NCBI RefSeq assembly: GCF_001439735.1
Contig: NZ_JYLN01000004.1
Location: 558,001-622,000 of the forward strand
From: Pseudomonas paralactis
Lineage (GTDB): Bacteria; Pseudomonadota; Gammaproteobacteria; Pseudomonadales; Pseudomonadaceae
DNA length: 64,000 nucleotides
Direction of reading: 5' to 3'
In this document: piece after piece, positions 50,093 to 58,880 of the stretch
How the letters are laid out: each line of letters begins with the position of its first letter
How positions within the stretch are numbered: the first letter of the stretch is position 1
Position numbers and translations under genes: made by a program
Notes under the pieces: generated by a model
What the model was told of the DNA's origin: nothing
The model's input: the letters and a program-made list of their open reading frames with translations, nothing else
The model's database searches: none

Positions 50093-52834
50093 TTAGGCCT
50101 GCACGATGGGCAACTCAACGCAAAACTTCGCCCCGGCCTCGCCATTGGTGACGCTCAGGCGTCCGCCCATGTTTTCTACGATGCCATAGCTCACCGACAA
50201 TCCCAGTCCGGTGCCTACGCCGATTGGTTTGGTGGTAAAGAATGGCTCGAAAATCCGTTCCAATAAGCGCGGGTCGATGCCGCCTGCGTTGTCTTCGACC
50301 CAGATGCGTACATGGTGGCGGTCATGCTCGCTGTGCAGGGCAATCCAGGGGCGCAGGGCAGGGTCTTTTTCTCGTTGGCTGAGCAATGCGTCGCGGGCGT
50401 TGACCATCAGGTTGATCAGCACCTGTTCCAACTGATCGGCATAGCCTTTGACCTGCACGGCGAAGTCCGCCGGTGCGATGCGCACGTCTACACCTTTGCC
50501 ACGCAAGCCTTCGCTGAGCAATGCCAGGGTGCCTTCCAGGGCTTGCGCCGGGTCGAAGGGTTGCTGCTCGATTTCCGAGCGGCGGCCGAACACGCGCATG
50601 TGGTCAACCACCCGGGCTGCGCGTTGCACCTGGGCGTCGATGCGCTGGAGTTTTTCGGTGAGGTAGTCGATTTGCACATCGCCATTGCTCAGGCGCTTGA
50701 GCACGTTGACGACGGCCATGTGCATCACGTTCAGCGGCTGGTTGATCTCGTGCGCCAGGCCGGTGGCCATTTCGCCGAGGGTGGCCATTTTGGCGCTTTG
50801 GGTCAGTTGTTGCTGGGAGCGGCGCACTTCGGTGTTGTCGCGGCCCACGGCCTGTACTTCTATCAAGGTACCCTGCTGATCAAACACGCCACGGTCCGAC
50901 CACACCCACCAGGCATGTTCGCGGCCGGGCAGTTGCAGGCTGATTTCGGCGGTGCTGACCGGGAATTCTGGGGTCAGTCGTGCAATGCGTTGCACAAATG
51001 AGGCGCGTTGTTCATCCGACAGCCATTGGCCAAGGTCGACGCCCGGCAATTGGGCGGGCAGGCATTCCAGGTAGTTGGCCAGCGGCGTGTTGCCGAAGGT
51101 CAGGATCAGGTCGGGGCGGTAGCGGCAGATCATTGCCGGCGAGTCTTCCACCAGGATGCGGTAGCGCTCTTCACTCTGGCGCACTTGCTCGGCCGCCAGG
51201 GTCGCTTCGGTCACGTCCAGCCACAGGCCCACGGCTTCCACCGGCAGGCCGAGGTCGTCGCGCAACAGTTTGGCTTCATCGAGCAGCCAGTGGTAATGGC
51301 CTTGTTTGTCGCGCAGCCGGTAGCGGCTGCGCACGGTGCCTTCGCGCAGCAATTGGCGGGTGCGCTCAAAGTAGAGTTCGCGGTCGTCGGGGTGAATCAG
51401 CGTCGCCAGGGTGTCGTGGTTGCACTCGGCCAAGGTCCAGCCCAGCAGCGGTAACAGGCTGGCACTGAAGAACGCCGGATGCAGCGCGCCGTTGACGTAA
51501 CGCTGTACATAGATCACCGCCGGCGAGCTGGCGATCAGGTTGTCCAGGCGGGCGTGGGCGGCGGCGGCTTGCAGTTGCTGGTTCTTGATGTCGCTGATGT
51601 CGAGCATGAAGCCGATCCAGCGCCGTTCACTGCCAACGCCCAGCACTTGCCCCTGTATGCGATACCAGAGCGGCGCCTGCTCGGCCTGCGTGCGTTGCAG
51701 GCGTACGCTGGCCAGCAACGGCTTACCCAAGGCTTGCAGGTCTTGCAGGCGGCTGCTGAGGGCTTGGCGGTCGGCGGGGTGGATCAATTCAAGCCAGGTG
51801 TCGAGGGCCTGACGGGTGGGGCCGTCCTCCTGGCTCAGGTTGCGCAGCAATTGTGGCGCCAACTGTATCTCCTGGGTGGCGGGCAACAGTTCCCACCAGC
51901 CGGTGCCGAGCAGGCCCTGCAAGGCTTCCAGCCGTTCCAGTTGTTGGTGGTGGCGCTGTTCACGCAGGCGGCTCAACAGTGGTGCGGCGAGTGCCGCGCA
52001 CAGGGTGAGCCAGTCACGTTCGCGGGTGTGTTCCACCTGGCCGTCGTAGCCGCCACACAACAGCCAGGCCGCCACGCCGTGGCTGTCGCGGTACGGCACC
52101 AGCAAACCGCCGACGTTGCCGAAGATGCCGTGCAGGCGCGGGTTTTCGCTGCGGCCCAGGGCAATGTCCAGGTTCAGCGGCATGTTGCCGTTCAGACTGT
52201 CGAGGCTGGTGCCCAGGTGCTGCCCGGTTTGCCACAGGGCCGGTGCATCGTGGGCGGCGTATTGGCTGTAGATGCGCCAGCCCTGATCGTCCTCGTCGAG
52301 CAGCGCCATGGCCACGCAAGGTATGCGCCAGCGCTGGGCCACGCTGCGCAGGTGCTCGTTGAATACCTGAGGCAGGCGGTTGAGGCTGCACACGCGCAGT
52401 TGTTCGCTCATCAGGCAGGCGAGTTGATGGTTCTGCTCGCGCTGTTGCATCCGTGCCCGGTCGGCCAGCAGGTCGGTGATATCCAGCAGGCGCAGGGACC
52501 AGCCGTCACCTTCGGGCTCAAGCCAGCCGCGGGTGTGCAGAATTTGGTCGGCGGCGCCCTGGAAGTCCAGGTCCAGCCCCTGTCGCTGCCATTGGTGCGG
52601 CGCCCCTTCCACACTCAGCACGCTGCTCGGGCACAGCAACGTGTGCAACGGTGTGTTGGGCGTATTGGCCACACGTTGGTCGAGCAGAGGCCGCAAACTA
52701 CCGGCAATGCTTAGCACCTGGCCCAGGTTGTCCAGTTGCAATTGCAGGCCCGGCGCAGGCATTGCCGGCGCGTCGAGGGCCAGGGCGCTGCTGCGCCCGC
52801 GCAGGCGTGCGAACAATTTATCCCCGGTCGTCAA
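50093..52834 (-). CDS. pprA: PAS-domain sensor histidine kinase PprA
   Basis: 913 residues, no membrane helix. GAF-like region (about 140-300), three PAS domains (300-670, with LIHPADR and LIHPDDRELYFERTRQ motifs), HisKA with MATGLAHEINQPLNVMHMAV (His near 695) and HATPase (VLINLMVNARDALL, DNAGGIDPRLLERIFEPFFT, GTGLGLSVSYGIVENMGG). The position beside pprB and tad genes identifies PprA. The TTG start overlaps the tadF stop (TTGA); no better ATG is near. PprA-PprB controls Tad pili, adhesins and permeability in P. aeruginosa. Confidence 0.88.
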   Translation of the reverse strand: MTTGDKLFARLRGRSSALALDAPAMPAPGLQLQLDNLGQVLSIAGSLRPLLDQRVANTPNTPLHTLLCPSSVLSVEGAPHQWQRQGLDLDFQGAADQILHTRGWLEPEGDGWSLRLLDITDLLADRARMQQREQNHQLACLMSEQLRVCSLNRLPQVFNEHLRSVAQRWRIPCVAMALLDEDDQGWRIYSQYAAHDAPALWQTGQHLGTSLDSLNGNMPLNLDIALGRSENPRLHGIFGNVGGLLVPYRDSHGVAAWLLCGGYDGQVEHTRERDWLTLCAALAAPLLSRLREQRHHQQLERLEALQGLLGTGWWELLPATQEIQLAPQLLRNLSQEDGPTRQALDTWLELIHPADRQALSSRLQDLQALGKPLLASVRLQRTQAEQAPLWYRIQGQVLGVGSERRWIGFMLDISDIKNQQLQAAAAHARLDNLIASSPAVIYVQRYVNGALHPAFFSASLLPLLGWTLAECNHDTLATLIHPDDRELYFERTRQLLREGTVRSRYRLRDKQGHYHWLLDEAKLLRDDLGLPVEAVGLWLDVTEATLAAEQVRQSEERYRILVEDSPAMICRYRPDLILTFGNTPLANYLECLPAQLPGVDLGQWLSDEQRASFVQRIARLTPEFPVSTAEISLQLPGREHAWWVWSDRGVFDQQGTLIEVQAVGRDNTEVRRSQQQLTQSAKMATLGEMATGLAHEINQPLNVMHMAVVNVLKRLSNGDVQIDYLTEKLQRIDAQVQRAARVVDHMRVFGRRSEIEQQPFDPAQALEGTLALLSEGLRGKGVDVRIAPADFAVQVKGYADQLEQVLINLMVNARDALLSQREKDPALRPWIALHSEHDRHHVRIWVEDNAGGIDPRLLERIFEPFFTTKPIGVGTGLGLSVSYGIVENMGGRLSVTNGEAGAKFCVELPIVQA

Positions 52835-53268
52835 AACTGAAGGCTCGAGGTAGCGGTCAGGTTGGTGGGCAGGTTCGGAACGGTGCCGACCCCAGGCAAT
52901 ACCAGGGCCGGCAATACCGCTTTGATGTTGGCGGATGGATAAGTGATTTTCACCGTCAGCAAGTTATTGGTGTAGGTGGCGGTGATGTAGCCGGGCAAAA
53001 ACTTTAAAGAACCGGGGATCCAGTTCAACTGCGCCTGGGCTGCATCTTTGGCGCGCTGCACAACCAGGGCCGAATAGCCTGCGGTACCTGGGTCCAGTGA
53101 CACACTGCGGCGCACGCCCTCTGCCGCTGCCTGGTGGAACGACTGCATCAACAGCAGCGGCAAGCTGTAGCTGAGCAGGCCGTAGAACACCGCAAAGAAG
53201 ATCACGAAGACCAAGGCAAACTCGATCGCCGCCGCACCTTTTTGCTTTCTCGGGAGGCCTGATTTCAT
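52831..53268 (-). CDS. tadF: TadE/TadF-like pseudopilin
   Basis: 145 residues. Short basic lead (MKSGLPRKQKG) then AAAIEFALVFVIFFAVFYGL, the TadE-like hydrophobic helix; the remainder is small and secreted. It would be cut by FppA after the Gly and prime or anchor the pilus. ATG 53268 is chosen because the lead fits; upstream ATG 53307 and TTG 53322 lack ribosome binding sites. Overlaps pprA by 4 bases, an unusual coupling of a pseudopilin with a kinase, shared with P. aeruginosa PA4294-pprA. Confidence 0.85.
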   Translation of the reverse strand: MKSGLPRKQKGAAAIEFALVFVIFFAVFYGLLSYSLPLLLMQSFHQAAAEGVRRSVSLDPGTAGYSALVVQRAKDAAQAQLNWIPGSLKFLPGYITATYTNNLLTVKITYPSANIKAVLPALVLPGVGTVPNLPTNLTATSSLQF

Positions 53269-53339
53269 GACTGCGTCTACCCTGAGGCGAATACCTGATA
53301 TCAGCATAGAATCATTCGGCAAAAAGGGATGTTTTTTAC

Positions 53340-53789
53340 GTGATCCAGAATGTAGTGATGTTGCTGTGGTTGGGGCTGTGCGCCGTACAGGATATGCGTC
53401 AGCGGCAAATTGCCAATACGCTGACCCTGGGCGTCGGATTACTGGCGTTGATCTACCTGCTTTGGGCCGGCTCGACGTGGCTCGGTGCTACGCGCAGTGA
53501 CGGCGGCATGGCTCTGTTGCTGGCGCTGGCCTTGACCCTGCCGGGCTATGCACTGGGCCGCTTCGGCGCCGGGGATGTGAAGTTGTTGGCAGCCCTTGGC
53601 CTGGCCTCCAGTACCGAGTATTTGCTGGGGTCGCTGATCGGCGCTGGCATCGCCATGGTGGCCTGGACACTTATGCATCAATGGCTTAGCTCAAGCCATG
53701 TTGAAGGGGAGGCGCAAGTGTCAACAAAACAGCCTTTTGCACCCTTTGTTTTGACAGGTTTTGCTGCCAGCTGGTTTTGGATCCATTAG
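53340..53789 (+). CDS. fppA: Flp prepilin peptidase FppA (TadV-like)
   Basis: 149 residues, short A24-type aspartyl peptidase without an N-methylation domain. Catalytic Asp residues are in CAVQDMRQRQIAN (about residue 18) and FGAGDVKLLAALGLAS (about 81). Four to five membrane helices. GTG start at 53340 with GGGA 10-12 bases upstream; GTG 53355 or ATG 53358 are possible. Divergent from tadF; its substrate should be Flp at 62571. Confidence 0.88.
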   Translation: MIQNVVMLLWLGLCAVQDMRQRQIANTLTLGVGLLALIYLLWAGSTWLGATRSDGGMALLLALALTLPGYALGRFGAGDVKLLAALGLASSTEYLLGSLIGAGIAMVAWTLMHQWLSSSHVEGEAQVSTKQPFAPFVLTGFAASWFWIH

Positions 53790-53808
53790 TCGTTCGAGTG
53801 GATTAATG

Positions 53809-53820
53809 CTATGTACATAG
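53809..53820. promoter_or_regulatory. perfect palindrome upstream of pprB
   Basis: CTATGTACATAG, a perfect 12-bp palindrome 93 bases before the pprB start, in an AT-rich gap. LuxR-type regulators bind such sites, so it could be an autoregulatory or other operator. Confidence 0.4.
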
Positions 53821-53912
53821 TCAGAAAGTACGTCTACGTTTAATGAGTGGTTGTGGGATTTTTCGTCAGAAAGGATAGGTCAACCTTTGGCTTGCCAGGC
53901 ATGGAGTAGCGC

Positions 53913-54698
53913 GTGAACAAGCTTACATCAGCAATAAAAGTGCTCGTGGTCGACGATCAACCGTTAATCGTAGAGGAGCTCTGTGAATTTCTTGAAAGCA
54001 GCGGGTACCGTTGTGTCCCGTGCGAATCCAGCAAGCAGGCGATCCAGCGTTTCAGCGACGACCCTCTGATCGGCCTGGTGCTGTGTGATCTGCATATGCC
54101 GGACATGGACGGCATCGAACTGGTTCAGGCGTTGCAACGCGTCGCCGGCAAGCATCGTGCATTCGAAGCCATCATGCTCACCGGTCGCGCCGACAAGCAG
54201 GACGTGATCAAGGCCCTGCGTGCGGGGATCGCCGATTACTACCAGAAGCCAATTAATCTGGATGAATTGCTCGAAGGCCTCAAGCGCCAGGAAGCGGCAT
54301 TGGAGGAGCGGCAAAAGGACCTGCAACTGGGCACGCTTAACCAGAAATTGCAGTACCTGTCCGAATCCATCAACGACTTGTATATGGACCTGGACAAGGT
54401 GCGGCGTAACCCGGCGCCCAAGGACAACGACGGCGAGGCGATGGCAGACGAAGCCGGGCCGGTGGAGATCCCGGCGATCTTCAATCAGTTGTCTCCGCGC
54501 CAGTTGGACGTGGCGCGCCTGGTCGGCAAGGGGCAGACCAACTACCAGATTGCCTGTGAACTGGGGATCACCGAAAACACGGTCAAGCTGTACGTGTCCC
54601 AGGTGCTGCGCCTGACCCATATGCACAACCGTACCCAGTTGGCGTTGGCGTTATCACCGAGTAACTCGGCGATGCGTCAGCGGGTGACCGCGCACTAG
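53913..54698 (+). CDS. pprB: response regulator PprB
   Basis: 261 residues. Receiver (KVLVVDDQPLIVEELCEFLE, phospho-Asp in VLCDLHMPDMDGIEL near residue 59, Lys in YYQKPINLDELL), a coiled linker (about 125-190) and a LuxR-type HTH (LSPRQLDVARLVGKGQTNYQ, TENTVKLYVSQVLR). GTG start with GGAG seven bases upstream. Partner of PprA; in P. aeruginosa PprB activates flp and tad genes. A REPIN follows the stop. Confidence 0.93.
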   Translation: MNKLTSAIKVLVVDDQPLIVEELCEFLESSGYRCVPCESSKQAIQRFSDDPLIGLVLCDLHMPDMDGIELVQALQRVAGKHRAFEAIMLTGRADKQDVIKALRAGIADYYQKPINLDELLEGLKRQEAALEERQKDLQLGTLNQKLQYLSESINDLYMDLDKVRRNPAPKDNDGEAMADEAGPVEIPAIFNQLSPRQLDVARLVGKGQTNYQIACELGITENTVKLYVSQVLRLTHMHNRTQLALALSPSNSAMRQRVTAH

Positions 54699-54708
54699 CA
54701 TCGCCCTA

Positions 54709-54811
54709 CTGCAGGAGCGAGCTTGCTCGCGAAAAACGCCAAGACACCGCGTTACCCCAGGATGCACGCGTTATCGTTGACGTTCTTCGCGAGCAAGCTC
54801 GCTCCTGCAGT
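54709..54811 (+). repeat. REPIN, CTGCAGGAGCGAGCTTGCTC type, orientation A
   Basis: Inverted REP halves with the inner part CCAAGACACCGCG ... CGCGTTATCGTTGACG, matching the reverse complement of the copy at 45035. Sits between the convergent pprB and DUF3613 genes, exactly where tadG is found in P. aeruginosa. Confidence 0.88.
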
Positions 54812-54813
54812 GG

Positions 54814-55086
54814 TTATTTGCCGCCCTGCGCAGTGCCGCCTATCTTCTGATCAAAGAACTCCGGAATCGGGTGCTTGTTGCTGTCCAGCCAGCGCTTCAT
54901 CGCCTGCTCGCGCTCTGCCGGTGTGGTCTTTTGCGGGTTGGCCGAGGCTGCACGCCCGCTCAGTTGCAGGGCCATCCAGTTTTCTGTTTCCGCCTGCTGC
55001 GGCGAAGAAGGCCCGGCTTCGATGGCCGATGCCGCGTAAGGCAGGGCCAGCAGTGCAAGGCCGGCGAGGTAATGGAATTTCATCAT
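54814..55086 (-). CDS. DUF3613 small exported protein of Tad locus
   Basis: 90 residues with a signal peptide (MMKFHYLAGLALLALPYAAS). The mature part contains ENWMALQLSGRAASANPQKT and AEREQAMKRWLDSNKHPIPE, the DUF3613 pattern of PA4298-like proteins. It is last in the tad operon on this strand; its function is unknown. GGGAG three to six bases before the ATG pair. Confidence 0.85.
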   Translation of the reverse strand: MMKFHYLAGLALLALPYAASAIEAGPSSPQQAETENWMALQLSGRAASANPQKTTPAEREQAMKRWLDSNKHPIPEFFDQKIGGTAQGGK

Positions 55087-55093
55087 CGACTCC

Positions 55094-55819
55094 CTATTTC
55101 ACAGACGCCGGCAGCGTGTCGCTGACGGCCGCTACCTGGTCTTTGGATGGACGTACCGTTGCCGCACTCGCCCCCTTGATGCGTTGCGCGCGGGCTTGGG
55201 CTTGGGTCACTTGTTCGGGGCTCAGCCCGAGTTGGCCGACCACTTTGGCGGCCTGTTCCCAGTTGTCCTGGTAAATCAGCAAGGTCACCAGGTTCACCGC
55301 CGCCAGTTGATCGCTCTGCTTGAGCTCGATGGCGGTCATGAATTCAAAGCGTGCGTCTTCCAGGCGCAGTTGATCGAGGTACACCACACCCAGGTCATTG
55401 CGGATTTTTTCGTCGGTGGGCGCCAGGCGTGCTGCACGTTGCAGGTGGGCCATGGCCTGGCCGTTGTCGCCTTTGGCCGACGCCAGTTGCCCCAGGCCGT
55501 GCTCGCCATCGGCGGCCAGGCAGGTGCCGAGCAAACTGCGGTACAACGGCTCGGCCTCGGTGCGGCCGAGCAAACGATAGGCGCGGGCCTGGCGCTGGCG
55601 CACCTGGGGTAGGGTACTGGGCAGGTTTTGCAGGTTGGCCAGGCTGGCGTGCAGCTTGCCCTCGTTGGCCATGTCATCGGCCAGGTTCAGGGACAGCTCC
55701 TGGTCCGAGCTGGGTTTGGGGCAACTGCCGGGCGCCAGCAACCCGGCCCACGGAGCCTGACCATTACTGGCGCAGCCGCCCAGCATCAGCACGCTTAGGG
55801 CGACAATCAATGGCTTCAT
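55094..55819 (-). CDS. tadD: Tad TPR lipoprotein TadD
   Basis: 241 residues. Lipobox LGGC at about residue 16, then TPR repeats (helical pairs at about 75-190: AMAHLQRAARLAPTDEKIRN, DLGVVYLDQLRLEDARFEFM). TadD is the probable pilotin that helps place the secretin RcpA. Directly follows tadC. Confidence 0.9.
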   Translation of the reverse strand: MKPLIVALSVLMLGGCASNGQAPWAGLLAPGSCPKPSSDQELSLNLADDMANEGKLHASLANLQNLPSTLPQVRQRQARAYRLLGRTEAEPLYRSLLGTCLAADGEHGLGQLASAKGDNGQAMAHLQRAARLAPTDEKIRNDLGVVYLDQLRLEDARFEFMTAIELKQSDQLAAVNLVTLLIYQDNWEQAAKVVGQLGLSPEQVTQAQARAQRIKGASAATVRPSKDQVAAVSDTLPASVK

Positions 55820-55829
55820 AACAGACTCC

Positions 55830-56717
55830 TCAGAAGTTATTCAGGGCGCGGGAGATGGCGATCATGGCCGGGCCCCCGAGCACAATCAGCAAGGCTGGAA
55901 ACAGGAACACCATCATCACCACGGACATCTTCGCCGACATTTTCGAGATGTATTCCTGCAGGCGGGTCAGGCGTCGGTCATCGAGCAATTGCTTGAGCGC
56001 CAGCAGCGACTTCATCGCGCCACCACCCTGGTGGATCAATTGCTGGAGAATGATGCAGGTGTCGGTGAACTCGTCCACCGCCAACAGGCGTGCGGTCTTG
56101 CCCAGTTCTTCGGACAGCTCCAGGCCCGAGTCGACCCGCGCCAGGATCAGGCGCAGTTCGTGGGTCAGGTCTGGGAGCAGACGCTGGGCTTCGGTGCTCA
56201 ACACCCGCAGCGATTGCTCAACCGCCATGCCTGATTCGAACAGGATGCGCAGCAGCGGAATGAATGTGGAGATTTCCCGAGCAATGCGCTCCTGGCGATA
56301 TTTGGCGCTGAGGGCCAGGACGCGCTTGGGCACCAGGTAACCGACCCCCAGGGCAACCGCCGGCGCGATCCATGGCGAGCCGGCATGGGGAAACAGCAGT
56401 TGCTGGCCCAGTAGGGTCACGCCCAGCAGCACGATCGGCACGCCAACCTGGCAGGCGGCAAACATGGAGCGCTGGTTGGCCTTGCGCCAGCCGACACGGT
56501 TGAGCAGGGTCTGTGTTTCGTTGTCCAGGCTGACCGAACGCTGGGCCACCTGGCTTGCGCCCAGTTGGCGCATCAGGCTGCCGAGTTTGTCTTCGCGGCT
56601 CAGTTGGCCTTGCAGGCGCTGGCTGACCATACGCTGGCGGCGCCGTTGCTCCAGCAGGTTGCCGGCGATCAAGGCGACGGCGGCGAGCAACAGCAGGATG
56701 CTGATCAGAATCGCCAT
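55830..56717 (-). CDS. tadC: Tad platform protein TadC
   Basis: 295 residues, inner-membrane T2SSF-type protein. Helices at 1-22 (MAILISILLLLAAVALIAGN), about 95-140 and 265-290; the T2SSF core FIPLLRILFESGMAVEQSLR lies near 165. ATG 56717 follows the tadB stop by one base; the longer frame overlaps tadB. Confidence 0.92.
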   Translation of the reverse strand: MAILISILLLLAAVALIAGNLLEQRRRQRMVSQRLQGQLSREDKLGSLMRQLGASQVAQRSVSLDNETQTLLNRVGWRKANQRSMFAACQVGVPIVLLGVTLLGQQLLFPHAGSPWIAPAVALGVGYLVPKRVLALSAKYRQERIAREISTFIPLLRILFESGMAVEQSLRVLSTEAQRLLPDLTHELRLILARVDSGLELSEELGKTARLLAVDEFTDTCIILQQLIHQGGGAMKSLLALKQLLDDRRLTRLQEYISKMSAKMSVVMMVFLFPALLIVLGGPAMIAISRALNNF

Positions 56718-56718
56718 T

Positions 56719-57600
56719 TCAAATACTCCGCAACATGCGCCACATGACAAAGGTGCCCGTGATGTCGAGTGCCACCGCGGCCAACAATAAATAGCGCCCG
56801 GTGCCGTCATTCCACATGCTCATCAGATAGCCCGGGTTGACCATCAGGAAGTAACCCACCATGACGATCGGCAAGCCGGCCAACACGTAGGCGGTCATGC
56901 GGGTTTCACCGGTCATGGCCTTGAGTTGACGGGCGCCCTGTTCACGCTCGCGAATCATCTTGATCAGGTTTTCCAGCAGCTCGCTGGCGTTGCCGCCGTA
57001 GCGGTGGTTGACCTTCAAACCCAGGGCAAACAGGCGGAACTCATCGCGTTCATAGAACTCGGCAAAGTCACTGACGGATTCGGGCAGGCTTACGCCCATC
57101 TGCACGTTGCGCTGGATGCGGCTCATGGCCTGCTTGAGCGGTGCCTCGGTGCTGTCGATAGCGCCCAGCACGGCATCGGCCAGGGTGCGACCGGACTTGA
57201 GGCTGCGCACGCTGTGGTCCAGCAGTTGCGGCAATTGTTCGATCATGCGCTGCACCCGCCGTTGGTAGCGCCAAGCGATATACGCACGCAGCAGCAGCGG
57301 CGGCATGATCAGCATGACGAGCAGGCCCAGCCCGTCGGCCAGCAGGTAACCGAGCAACATGGCTACCACCCAGCCGCTGAGCCACAACCCCAGGCGATCG
57401 GTAGGTTTGCCCAGGCCGGCACGCTGAAACATGCGCTCCAGTGCGATCCAGCTGCCGTTGGGTTCCTGGGGCAACGGCTGGCCATCGGCGAGACGCTCCA
57501 GCACGCGGTCGGTGCCGGCCTGGCGTAACCCGCGCTGGAACAGCCAGATAGACAGGCTGACCAGCAGGACGCAGACGAGCAGCAAGATAAGTCCGGTCAT
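56719..57600 (-). CDS. tadB: Tad platform protein TadB
   Basis: 293 residues, inner-membrane T2SSF-type protein pairing with TadC. N-terminal helix TGLILLLVCVLLVSLSIWLF, two helices near 75-110, T2SSF core EQLPQLLDHSVRSLKSGRTL near 122 and two C-terminal helices. Eight bases after tadA. Confidence 0.92.
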   Translation of the reverse strand: MTGLILLLVCVLLVSLSIWLFQRGLRQAGTDRVLERLADGQPLPQEPNGSWIALERMFQRAGLGKPTDRLGLWLSGWVVAMLLGYLLADGLGLLVMLIMPPLLLRAYIAWRYQRRVQRMIEQLPQLLDHSVRSLKSGRTLADAVLGAIDSTEAPLKQAMSRIQRNVQMGVSLPESVSDFAEFYERDEFRLFALGLKVNHRYGGNASELLENLIKMIREREQGARQLKAMTGETRMTAYVLAGLPIVMVGYFLMVNPGYLMSMWNDGTGRYLLLAAVALDITGTFVMWRMLRSI

Positions 57601-57608
57601 GGTGCCCT

Positions 57609-58880
57609 CTACAATGGCAATGCCGATTCACGCCGCAGCTTGTCGCCGGCCGGGTTGAGCGCCTCGCGCAGGAAGCCAAAACCGGTACGGCGGTCCAGGC
57701 GAAACAGGGTGTTGGTGACGTATACGTCGTCGCGCACACCCACCACTTCCACCACCTCGCTGACGCACCGGCGGCCATCGGGCAGGCGCGTGAGCTGGAT
57801 TACCACATCCAGCGCCGCACAGATCATTTGCCGCAGGGTTTTTTCCGCCACCACGCGACCGGTCAGGCCCACCAGGGTTTCCAGGCGCAGTAGCGCGTCC
57901 TGGGCATTGTTGGCGTGCACGGTACTCATGGAACCGTCGTGACCGGTGTTCATGGCAGTCATCACGTCGAGCACTTCGACGCCGCGAATCTCGCCGAGAA
58001 TGATGCGGTCGGGGCGCATCCGCAGGGCGTTGCGGATCAGGTCGCTGGCTTTGACCTCGCCATGCCCTTCGGCATTGGGCGGCCGCGTTTCCAGGCGCAC
58101 CACATGGGGGTGGCCCAGTTGCAGTTCGGCCACATCTTCGATGGTGACCAGGCGCTCATGGGGGTTGATCAGTTGGCTGAGGATATTGAGCAGCGTGGTC
58201 TTGCCGGTACCGGTGCCGCCACTGATAAGGATATTGCAGCGCTTGCCCACCGCCTCCTGGAAAAATTCGAAGATGCTGTGGTCGATGGTCTGCATCGCCA
58301 CCAGGTCGCTGCTTTTGAGCATGTCCTTGCGAAACTTTCGGATCGACAGGCAGGGGCCATCCAGAGCAATTGGCGGGATGATCGCGTTGACCCGGCTGCC
58401 GTCGGGCAGACGCGCATCGACCATCGGCGAGGATTCATCCAGGCGCCGCCCGAGTGGCGCGAGGATACGCTGCATGACGCGTTCCACATGGTGCGCATCG
58501 ATAAAGCGCAGGTCGCTCTGGTGCAGCACGCCGTCGCGCTCGATAAACACCCGGTGTGGGCCGTTGACCAGGATCTCGGTCACCGACACGTCGCGCAGGA
58601 GCACCTCCAGTGGGCCGAAGCCGGTCAGCTCATCGACGATTTCTTCGGCCAGGCGCTCCATCTCATAACGCGAGATCGCCAGGTGCATGCGGGTGATGTA
58701 TTCGGCCACTTTGTCGATGACAAATTGCGCCAGGGATTGGCGCGAGCCTTCGAGCAGATTCTGTCCGGACTCTTCGATCGCGTCGATGATATAGCGGTGC
58801 AGCACCAGTTTCAGGCCGTCGTGATCGTTGTGTGTGGTCGCACTGCGAGTCGGTGCGCCGAAGAGTTTTTCGCCGTTCAT
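57609..58880 (-). CDS. tadA: Tad pilus ATPase TadA
   Basis: 423 residues, CpaF-type secretion ATPase. Walker A SGGTGTGKTTLLNIL near residue 220, Asp box TIEDVAELQLGHPHVVRLET, Walker B RPDRIILGEIRGVEVLDVMT near 285, and the His box TGHDGSMSTVHANNAQDAL. It powers Flp pilus assembly. ATG 58880 overlaps the tadZ stop by 4 bases, so the longer open frame is not used. Confidence 0.95.
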   Translation of the reverse strand: MNGEKLFGAPTRSATTHNDHDGLKLVLHRYIIDAIEESGQNLLEGSRQSLAQFVIDKVAEYITRMHLAISRYEMERLAEEIVDELTGFGPLEVLLRDVSVTEILVNGPHRVFIERDGVLHQSDLRFIDAHHVERVMQRILAPLGRRLDESSPMVDARLPDGSRVNAIIPPIALDGPCLSIRKFRKDMLKSSDLVAMQTIDHSIFEFFQEAVGKRCNILISGGTGTGKTTLLNILSQLINPHERLVTIEDVAELQLGHPHVVRLETRPPNAEGHGEVKASDLIRNALRMRPDRIILGEIRGVEVLDVMTAMNTGHDGSMSTVHANNAQDALLRLETLVGLTGRVVAEKTLRQMICAALDVVIQLTRLPDGRRCVSEVVEVVGVRDDVYVTNTLFRLDRRTGFGFLREALNPAGDKLRRESALPL

